Assembly: GCA_017531065.1 (NCBI GenBank)
Contig: JAFXLR010000059.1
Location: 1 to 10,961, forward strand
Reading direction: 5' to 3'
Length of the DNA: 10,961 nucleotides
DNA from: Bacilli bacterium
GTDB lineage: Bacteria > Bacillota_I > Bacilli_A > RFN20 > CAG-826
Shown here: positions 6,601-10,961 of the stretch, one piece after another
Numbering within the stretch: the first letter of the stretch is position 1
Layout of the letters: each line of letters begins with the position of its first letter
Made by a program: the position numbers and the translations under genes
The notes under the pieces: generated by a model
The model's input: only the letters and a program-made list of their open reading frames with translations
What the model was told of the DNA's origin: nothing
Databases searched by the model: none

Positions 6601-7284
6601 TTATTCTCCTTTCTTCGAATGATCAACAAGTGGCTTGACCTCTGGCTTAGAGAACTGCTTGAGGATCGCGCTTCTGATCATGACGAGACCTTTCTTGGCT
6701 CCTGGGATGCCACCCTTAACAAGGATGTAATTCTTCTCAGCACTGGTTTCGATGACAGTGACGTTGAGAAGGGTGGTCTGTTCATCACCCCAGTGTCCGC
6801 TCATTCTCTTGCCTGGAATGACGCGGTTGTTGTCACGGCCGTTGTTAGCAAGGGAACCGATCTGGCGGTGATAGCCGGAACCGTGACCCTTTGGACCGAT
6901 GTGAGCGCCGTATCTCTTGATGACGCCACTGTAACCGTGACCTTTGGATGTGCCGATGATGTCAACGACTTCACCAGCCTGGAAGAGATCGGCGGTGAGG
7001 TTCTCACCAACGTTCTTTCCGTAGATTTCCTCACCCTTTAATTCGAAGAGGTGAGCTTTGGCAGCGACGCCGGCTTTCTTGTAGACGCCAAGCTCAGGTT
7101 TGTTGAGGCGGCGTTCGGCGATATCTTCGTAGCCAACTTTGAGGGCTTCGTAACCATCTTTCTCAATGGTCTTTTTGCCAACGATGACGTTTGGAAGGAC
7201 TTCGATGACGGTAACTGGATACATAGTTCCGTCAGCGGCGAAGACTTCAGTCATGCCCATTTTTCTTCCGATGATGGATTTCAT
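6601..7284 (-). CDS. rplC: 50S ribosomal protein L3
   Basis: L3 (uL3) is one of the two assembly initiator proteins of the 50S subunit and reaches toward the peptidyl-transferase centre. The 227-residue product begins MKSIIGRKMGMTEVFAADGT, has GTSKGHGYSGVIKRYG in the middle and ends with the PGAKKGLVMIRSA segment. The length is slightly above the usual 205-215 because of a C-terminal KPEVKPLVDHSKKGE tail. The central loop that normally reads about SHGSRYHRAPGSMG is diverged here (GSGYHRQIGSLANNGRDNNR). The ribosome binding site AAGGAGG is fused to the rpsJ stop, suggesting coupling. Confidence 0.96.
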   Translation of the reverse strand: MKSIIGRKMGMTEVFAADGTMYPVTVIEVLPNVIVGKKTIEKDGYEALKVGYEDIAERRLNKPELGVYKKAGVAAKAHLFELKGEEIYGKNVGENLTADLFQAGEVVDIIGTSKGHGYSGVIKRYGAHIGPKGHGSGYHRQIGSLANNGRDNNRVIPGKRMSGHWGDEQTTLLNVTVIETSAEKNYILVKGGIPGAKKGLVMIRSAILKQFSKPEVKPLVDHSKKGE

Positions 7285-7297
7285 TCTTCAGTCCTCC

Positions 7298-7612
7298 TTA
7301 TTTCGCTGTGACATCGATGTCGACGCCGTTTGGAAGATCAAGCTTCCTGATGGCATCGATGGTCTCTTTGTTTGGACCGACGACGTCGATTAATCTCTTG
7401 TGAGTTCTGATCTCGAACTGCTCGCGGCTATCCTTGTACTTGAAGGTAGCACGGAGAATCGTGTAGACCTGCTTCTCGGTTGGGAGCGGGACAGGACCGA
7501 CGATTTTCACATTGAAGTGATTCGCTATTTCTACGATCTTCTGGACGGCGACGTCTAGAATCTTGTGATCGTAAGCCTGCAAACGAATGCGCAGTACTTG
7601 CTGTTTCGCCAT
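7298..7612 (-). CDS. rpsJ: 30S ribosomal protein S10 (first gene of the operon)
   Basis: S10 (uS10) is a 30S head protein and, bound to NusB, part of the transcription antitermination machinery with NusG. The 104-residue product has [13 protein letters not shown] near the start, [16 protein letters not shown] in the middle, and the invariant [18 protein letters not shown] segment. The length is typical (102-105). The ATG at 7612 follows AAGGAGG by 7 nt. It is the first gene after the promoter at 7745-7774, with a leader of about 125 nt between. Confidence 0.97.
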   Translation of the reverse strand: MAKQQVLRIRLQAYDHKILDVAVQKIVEIANHFNVKIVGPVPLPTEKQVYTILRATFKYKDSREQFEIRTHKRLIDVVGPNKETIDAIRKLDLPNGVDIDVTAK

Positions 7613-7738
7613 GAATTTTCCTCCTTATTTCTTCAGGCTTGCTTTGCTAGCTCCATGCGAGTTCCCTGACTAAGTCGAGTGCCTTAACAACGGCATTCGG
7701 CGTGTCAGCAACATCGCACTTCATCGCTGGCGTCAGCG
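7613..7738 (-). promoter_or_regulatory. rpsJ 5' leader with terminal hairpin
   Basis: This is the deduced untranslated leader of the ribosomal operon, from a transcription start predicted near 7738 to the rpsJ ATG. It opens with a compact hairpin (CGCTG, loop ACGC, CAGCG at 7738-7725) that would sit at the very 5' end of the RNA. A second short stem (TGCC/GGCA, 7695-7680) lies in the middle, and GCTGACGCC recurs nearly exactly about 28 nt later. It also contains a 25-codon reading frame. I see no U-run terminator and no obvious sequestering of the rpsJ ribosome binding site. An r-protein-binding leader is plausible, but no known class is recognised. Confidence 0.4.
7647..7724 (-). CDS. Possible 25-codon leader peptide (doubtful)
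   Basis: An ATG-initiated frame inside the rpsJ leader would encode MKCDVADTPNAVVKALDLVR followed by ELAWS and a TAG stop, ending 34 nt before the rpsJ ATG. The composition looks protein-like rather than random, with a plausible amphipathic helix (NAVVKALDLVREL). However, there is no ribosome binding site: the bases just upstream of its ATG form the 5' hairpin stem. If translated, it could couple the leader to ribosome activity. It may equally be a chance frame. I do not recognise a homologue. Confidence 0.2.
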   Translation of the reverse strand: MKCDVADTPNAVVKALDLVRELAWS

Positions 7739-7744
7739 TGTATG

Positions 7745-7774
7745 AGTATATTCCTGCGTGCGAGGGTGAGTCAA
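7745..7774 (-). promoter_or_regulatory. sigma-A-type promoter of the S10 operon
   Basis: Read on the minus strand, TTGACT (7774-7769) and TATACT (7750-7745) form -35 and -10 boxes separated by 18 bp, matching the housekeeping consensus at 5/6 positions each. Transcription would start near 7738, about 125 nt before rpsJ. This is the only good leftward promoter I see in the intergenic region. Confidence 0.7.
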
Positions 7775-7797
7775 CAGAAAAATGAAAAATATTTTCG
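7775..7797 (-). promoter_or_regulatory. A/T-rich UP-element-like segment
   Basis: Directly upstream of the -35 box the minus strand is A/T-rich with phased A and T tracts (GAAAATATTTTTC, ATTTTTC). This is the position and composition of an UP element contacted by the RNA polymerase alpha C-terminal domains, as expected for a highly expressed ribosomal operon. It is a composition-based inference. Confidence 0.45.
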
Positions 7798-7833
7798 ATG
7801 GTTATGGCACTTTTGCAAAAATCGTCAAGACCA

Positions 7834-7880
7834 GCACAAAAAAGTGTCGAAATGGCCTAAATTTGACCATTTCTTTGTGC
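7834..7880. repeat. Large imperfect inverted repeat in the divergent intergenic region
   Basis: GCACAAA (7834-7840) is matched by its complement TTTGTGC (7874-7880), and GAAATGG (7849-7855) by CCATTTC (7867-7873). The right arms are contiguous, while the left arms are separated by 8 nt. The inner 25 bp (7849-7873) pair at 10 of 12 positions around an A/T centre. As DNA it could be an operator between the divergent rpsJ and 8018 genes. As RNA, if transcribed rightward, it would fold into a long bulged stem in the leader of the hydrolase gene. No T-run of terminator type follows it in either direction. Confidence 0.5.
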
Positions 7881-7892
7881 ACTGTGCATAAA
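7863..7892 (+). promoter_or_regulatory. Candidate promoter for the 8018 gene (weak)
   Basis: TTGACC (7863-7868) and CATAAA (7887-7892) are separated by 18 bp and point toward the hydrolase gene, leaving a leader of about 120 nt. The -35 box overlaps the right half of the 25-bp inverted repeat, so a protein bound there could block it. The -10 matches only 4/6 positions. Other A/T-rich candidates lie nearby (for example around 7985-7993), so the assignment is tentative. Confidence 0.3.
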
Positions 7893-8017
7893 TTTGCATA
7901 TTTTTATTTGCCGAAAAACGATTTTTGGGACCCTCGTCTTTCATCCTTTTTTCATATTTCTTTAACGGCGACTCCCCTTTTTGGACAATAATTAGGAGGT
8001 CGTTTGGAGGGTAGCCT

Positions 8018-9199
8018 ATGGATATCTTTGGATACTTGAATAAATTCGGAAGCAAGAGCTTCGAGGAGATGCCTTTCTCCGAGACTGATAGCCTTGTCTT
8101 TTCCCAGTTAAGCTACCTCAAATTCGAATATGGCTTCTCCGCGTTATCTGGCGGAGACGAATACGTTGAGCTTACGAGATTCGCTGATCTTTCTGACAAG
8201 ACACTTCTTTCCCATGGAACGAGCGACCCAGTGAGATATGGCGAGTTCTGGCTCAAGATCCTCGAGTGCCCCCGCTTCTCCTCTTTGAAGATCGGACATA
8301 TCGAATCCGTCTTCAGCGTCGATAGATGCATCCAGTACATGGCGATGACATTCGTTAGCAAAGGACCGATGAGATACATCGTCTTCCGCGGCACCGATGG
8401 AAGCCTTGTCGGCTGGAAAGAAGACTGCAACCTCGCGACCATGAAAGAGATTCCTTCCCAAAAGCTTGCGAGGGAATACGTCACCAAGATCGTCAAACAC
8501 CGTCTCTTCCCATTCACCATCATCGGCCACAGCAAAGGCGGCAACCTCGCGATGTACGCGACTCTTATGATGAAACGCAGGTACTACCTCCGCTTCAAAG
8601 GCTGCTATTGCCATGACGGTCCTGGATTCCAAGATCCAAAGGTCTTTAGTAAGAAAGCCCTCGACAAACTTAACCCAAGAATCCATAAAGTCATCCCAGG
8701 GGAATCCTTAATCGGACTTCTCCTCAACCAAGTCTCTCCGTACAAAGTCATATCCGCGAATGAGAAAGCATCTTTCTTCCAGCACAGTATATTCAAATGG
8801 GATCTTGATGATGAGACCGGTGAGCTTATTGAGCTTGAGAGGAATTCAAACGCCTCAAAGACCAAGCAGACTATGTTCACCAACTGGCTTGCATCTCTAA
8901 GCAAAGACGACCTTGCCATGATGACCGAATGCCTCTTTGACATCCTCCAGGCCAAAGACAGAAAGACCATTTATGAGGTCATGGCCCTTGGCAAAGTTGA
9001 TTTAGCGTTCACGCTTATCAGAGGCTGGATGAAGTATGACGAGGAGACAAAGAAGAAACTCAAAACCAACCTCTTCTCTGCCTTGAGTTATTACAAGGCC
9101 GCGAAAGAAGAAGTCGCTGCGTCATACGGACCAAAGAAAGAGAATAAACCAAAGAAAAGCGTATTCAGCATCTTCAAAAAGAAAAAGACCGAGAAATAG
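8018..9199 (+). CDS. DUF2974/Mbeg1-like alpha/beta-hydrolase-fold protein
   Basis: The 393-residue protein begins MDIFGYLNKFGSKSFEEMPF followed by SETDSLVFSQLSYL, the hallmark N-terminus of the DUF2974 (Mbeg1-like) family of lipase-related proteins in Bacillota. Next come the core strand and oxyanion-type segment YIVFRGTDGSLVGWKEDCNL (120-139), the nucleophile elbow GHSKGG with Ser172, CHDGPGF with Asp200, and FFQHSIFKW with His256. I infer a Ser172-Asp200-His256 triad. Residues about 285-365 are helical, and the C-terminus is a Lys-rich tail with no signal peptide or membrane segment, so it is probably cytoplasmic. GGAGGG 6 nt before the ATG sets the start; a second AGGAGGT lies further up (7994-8000). 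Substrate and role are unknown for the family. It stands alone, divergent from the ribosomal operon. Confidence 0.88.
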   Translation: MDIFGYLNKFGSKSFEEMPFSETDSLVFSQLSYLKFEYGFSALSGGDEYVELTRFADLSDKTLLSHGTSDPVRYGEFWLKILECPRFSSLKIGHIESVFSVDRCIQYMAMTFVSKGPMRYIVFRGTDGSLVGWKEDCNLATMKEIPSQKLAREYVTKIVKHRLFPFTIIGHSKGGNLAMYATLMMKRRYYLRFKGCYCHDGPGFQDPKVFSKKALDKLNPRIHKVIPGESLIGLLLNQVSPYKVISANEKASFFQHSIFKWDLDDETGELIELERNSNASKTKQTMFTNWLASLSKDDLAMMTECLFDILQAKDRKTIYEVMALGKVDLAFTLIRGWMKYDEETKKKLKTNLFSALSYYKAAKEEVAASYGPKKENKPKKSVFSIFKKKKTEK

Positions 9200-9211
9200 G
9201 CGGTCTTTTTC
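9181..9211. terminator. Symmetric (bidirectional) intrinsic terminator
   Basis: GAAAAAGACCG and CGGTCTTTTTC form an 11-bp perfect stem with a 9-nt loop. The hydrolase gene's TAG stop is inside the loop. Because the stem begins with an A-run and ends with a T-run, it ends in U residues whichever strand is transcribed, so it can terminate both the rightward hydrolase gene and the leftward queH transcript, whose stop is at 9246. Confidence 0.85.
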
Positions 9212-9245
9212 ATTCTAATGGGGTTTTGCTGTAGATTTTTGTTTT

Positions 9246-9841
9246 TTATAAACCCTTTTCGAGCTTACGGCGTTCGCCTTCTTCATAGGTGTATTTGCAC
9301 CCACAGCAGAGTTGCTGGTATAAGCCATATTTGTCTCTAAGGGCTTTGCCTTTTTCTATGCCATCATCCTTCTTGAAATCGCTATAGAAGTACTTGGTTT
9401 TGGAATGTTTGGCTTCTAGTTCTTTGCCAATGCTATTGAGGATGAGGGAATTCTTTTGGCGTGAGACGGTCATGACTGTGGTGAAATAATCAAAGCCATT
9501 CTCTTCAGCATAGTCATAAGCTTCACCCATTCTCTTGCGGTAGCAGATCATGCAGCGGCGGCCACCTTCTCTCTCGTCCTTATATGGAGCGAGATCCTTA
9601 TCGAATTCATCGTTGTCATATGGAGTGACGACGAGGCCAACATCAAAATTGAAATCACTCTTCATATACGTGAGGAGTCTCTTTAATTCTTCGAGCCTTT
9701 TGTTATATTCCGCCTCAGGATAGATGTTGCTGTTATTGAACATGATGGTCACATCAAAGTGAGGGCAAAGGAAAAGGAGAGGCCAGCAAGAGCAAGGCCC
9801 ACAGCAGCCATGAAGAAGAAGCCTTGGTTTTTTGTCGCCAT
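9246..9841 (-). pseudogene. queH: Epoxyqueuosine reductase QueH; start disrupted (frameshift or assembly join)
   Basis: QueH carries out the last step of queuosine synthesis, reducing epoxyqueuosine in tRNA to queuosine, as a non-orthologous replacement of QueG. All family cysteine motifs are present: LLLHGCCGPCS near the N-terminus, RRCMICYRKRM, and a CCGC motif before the C-terminus, plus the conserved MTVSRQKNS and DFKKDDGIEKGKALRDKYGLY segments. These cysteines are expected to hold the iron-sulfur cluster. The frame has no start codon near its N-terminus. An ATG at 9841 is one base out of frame: one extra A in the six-A run at 9828-9833 would give MATKKPRLLLHGCCG and a 198-residue protein of normal length. 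Alternatively the true 5' end was lost at the join just upstream. The frame stays open to 10157, but that extension is foreign sequence. Confidence 0.85.
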
Positions 9842-9916
9842 GCGTAAATGCAGGCTTTTTTTCGCAAAACGGGCTCGGGGAAGGCGTGCGCCTCTGAAAA
9901 GGCGGATGCAGGGCGT
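9842..9916. other. Probable chimeric join between host DNA and high-GC DNA
   Basis: Within these 75 bases the sequence changes from the roughly 50% GC seen in the rest of the window to strongly GC-rich DNA. To the left is queH without a proper start. To the right is the stop of an unrelated nitroreductase on the same strand. A small inverted repeat (CGCCT, loop of 6, AGGCG at 9889-9904) follows the nitroreductase stop but lacks a T-run. No promoter or ribosome binding site for queH is visible, which is unlike the other genes here. The exact breakpoint cannot be placed by eye, but about 9855-9885 is most likely. Confidence 0.6.
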
Positions 9917-10260
9917 TTACGGGCGGATGATCCGGTACGGTTCGGGATCGGTCGCGCGGGGGTAATCCACGGCGGGCGGACCGAACAGCATGACCGCGCC
10001 GACCTTGTATTCCGGCGGAAGATGGAGCAGGGAGCGCATGCCGCGGTTCAGCGTGAACGCATAGTAGGCGAATCCGCACCAGCAGGTGCCGACGCCGAGG
10101 CTCTGCGCGTAGAGGTCGAACTGCGTGAGGGCGATGGAGCAGTCGAATTTGCCGCACGGGGCGTTCTTCGGAGTGGCGACCACGATCATGTGAGGGGCAC
10201 CTCGGAACACGAAATCCTTTCCCCCGAGCATGGCGTTTTCGAACCGTTTGTAGCCGGGGT
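9917..10260 (-). pseudogene. Nitroreductase-family C-terminal fragment (5' half missing)
   Basis: About 114 codons before the stop at 9917 match the C-terminal part of FMN-dependent nitroreductases, most like the forms that occur with ferredoxin domains. The features are FVFRGAPHMIVVATPKNAPC, then a helix with DCSIALTQFDLYAQSLGVGT, the CWCGF motif, LPPEYKVGAVMLFGPPAVDYPR, and a C-terminal IIRP. The N-terminal half, which carries most of the FMN-binding and dimer surface, is absent. In its place the frame continues into extracellular repeat sequence. As it stands this cannot be a working nitroreductase. Codon use is GC-rich, unlike the genes at 1-9840. It is probably a real gene of another organism, truncated by the join near 10260. 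Confidence 0.75.
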
Positions 10261-10961
10261 CTGAGACGGAGATGGCATAGTCGCCTGGCACGGATGCAGT
10301 GGTGGCCTCGCAGGTGACTGCGGGTTCCTGTTCGATGACGCGTTCGTCCTCGCCGAGGACGAAGCCCGCGATCTCATACGAGAACTGCGGGTTCGGCGTG
10401 CCGTAGGCGCGGGTGGCGTCGTTGGCGGTCACGGCCAGGGTCGCGGGAAGCACGGTGATCGCCGCGGTGCCGGAGATGGCATCGTAGCATTCGGGGTCCT
10501 GCGGGGTGAAGGTCCACTCCGCCGTGGCGGTCGCGCAGGCGGGGTGGCTCTCCGGCTCGCTCCAGGCGAGTTCGCCGGGGACGGCGTTGCCCGATTCGTC
10601 GGAGAATGTGCCGTCGAGCGGCAGTTCGCCGAGCGACTGACCGTAGGTGATGGCGCCGACGGCGGCGACCTGGCTGCCGCCGCCCTGCGCGGAGGCCTTC
10701 GTGACGGTCAGGGTGCCGTCCAAGTACTGGAATGCGTAGTTCGCGGCGAGTGCGCCGGAGGCGGAGATGGCGTAGTCGCCCGGCACGGATGCGGCGTTGG
10801 CCGAACAGCTTACCGTCGGTTCCTGTTCGATGACGCTCGCGTCTTCGCCGAGCACGAAGCCCGCGATCTCATACGAGAACTGCGGATTCGGCATGCCGTA
10901 GGCGCGGGTGACGTCGTTGGCGGTCACGGCCAGGGTCGCGGGAAGCACGGTGATCGTCGCG
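10261..10961 (-). CDS. Partial MBG/YDG-type repeat surface protein (runs off window, truncated at the join)
   Basis: The frame is open through the right edge; a GTG at 10948 is an internal valine codon, since the repeat shows TVLPATLAVTAND at the same place in both copies. Order in the protein: an MBG-like domain (TANDVTRAYGMPNPQFSYEI, then AGFVLGED and PGDYAIS), a linker TVTKASAQGGGSQ, an Ig-like module (AITYGQSLGELPLDGTF, WTFTPQD), then a second MBG-like copy that stops mid-domain after PGDYAISVS. These modules are common in large secreted or cell-surface adhesin-like proteins. No signal peptide or anchor is within view. The ending is abnormal: instead of the expected ANYAFQYLDGTLTVTKA, the frame passes into nitroreductase sequence. 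Confidence 0.7.
10267..10466 (-). repeat. MBG-domain direct repeat, second copy in the protein
   Basis: This 200-bp stretch aligns without gaps to 10762-10961, offset by exactly 495 bp (165 codons). It includes long identical blocks around the segment encoding FSYEIAGFVLGED and LPATLAVTAND. Similarity stops at about 10260, which marks the join with the nitroreductase. Confidence 0.9.
10762..10961 (-). repeat. MBG-domain direct repeat, first copy in the protein (continues past window)
   Basis: This is the partner of 10267-10466 at a 495-bp offset. Unlike the other copy, it continues downstream in the protein into the expected ANYAFQYLDGTLTVTKA ending and then an Ig-like module, giving the reference for what an uninterrupted repeat looks like. 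Confidence 0.9.

Noticed and set aside
7782..8055. Two short frames (69 and 76 codons) in the intergenic region
   Set aside because: Low-complexity A/T-rich translations with no ribosome binding site; one overlaps the hydrolase start antisense. More likely regulatory DNA.
8113..8970. Minus-strand frames of 121-180 codons inside the hydrolase gene
   Set aside because: They are shadows of the 8018-9199 gene; they lack ribosome binding sites and recognisable domains.
9837..10157. Apparent 100-residue N-terminal extension of QueH (frame open to an ATG at 10157)
   Set aside because: The extension (MRQIRLLHRPHAVRPLRAEP...) is the nitroreductase fragment read out of frame in GC-rich DNA; it is Arg/Pro-rich and unlike any QueH N-terminus.
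9917..10961. A novel MBG-nitroreductase fusion enzyme
   Set aside because: Half of the enzyme domain is missing and the boundary falls inside a repeat unit where assembly commonly fails; an artefact or scar is the better explanation.
1..10961. CRISPR array, tRNA, rRNA, insertion sequence, attachment site or defence genes
   Set aside because: I looked for spaced identical repeats, transposase or recombinase motifs, and tRNA-like cloverleafs, and saw none.

Overview
The window is mostly one long ribosomal-protein operon read on the minus strand (about 1-7774). It is followed by a short divergent intergenic region, one plus-strand hydrolase-like gene, and a queuosine-biosynthesis gene on the minus strand. 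The last 1.1 kb or so (about 9850-10961) looks like DNA from a different genome. Every ribosomal gene has a strong AGGAGG-type ribosome binding site, S14 is the zinc-binding short form, and the gene order is the classic S10-spc order. Together these point to a Gram-positive (Bacillota) host. The Ala/Lys/Pro-rich extensions on L5, L22 and L23 and the roughly 50% GC suggest an uncultured gut member of Bacilli (RF39/RFN20/Erysipelotrichales-like), but that placement is inference from overall appearance, not a database match.

Layout in transcription order: a sigma-A-like promoter with an A/T-rich upstream element (7745-7797) and a leader of about 125 nt (7613-7738) precede rpsJ, rplC, rplD, rplW, rplB, rpsS, rplV, rpsC, rplP, rpmC, rpsQ, rplN, rplX, rplE, rpsN (type Z) and rpsH. 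rpsH is cut by the window edge a few codons before its stop. Genes are separated by 2-19 nt or overlap, and stop codons often merge with the next Shine-Dalgarno, so the unit is probably transcribed and translated as one coupled block. The one exception is a 76-nt A/T-rich gap between rplW and rplB.

The region 7775-8017 holds a large imperfect inverted repeat and weak promoter candidates for the rightward gene at 8018-9199. That gene encodes a DUF2974/Mbeg1-like alpha/beta-hydrolase-fold protein with an intact-looking Ser-Asp-His set. Its stop codon lies inside a symmetric terminator (9181-9211) that also faces the convergent queH gene (epoxyqueuosine reductase, stop at 9246).

Right end: queH loses a usable start near 9841, and base composition then shifts abruptly to high GC. 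Beyond it, still on the minus strand, lie the C-terminal half of a nitroreductase (9917 to about 10260) and, joined in frame, part of a surface protein built from MBG/YDG-like and Ig-like repeats (about 10261-10961, running off the window). A cytoplasmic flavoenzyme half fused in the middle of an adhesin-type repeat is not a credible protein. I read this end as a chimeric assembly, or at best a deletion or rearrangement scar. I found no new defence, mobile or metabolic system. The items most worth checking are the assembly joins, a probable one-base homopolymer error in queH, the ribosomal-protein extensions, and the rpsJ leader and intergenic inverted repeat.
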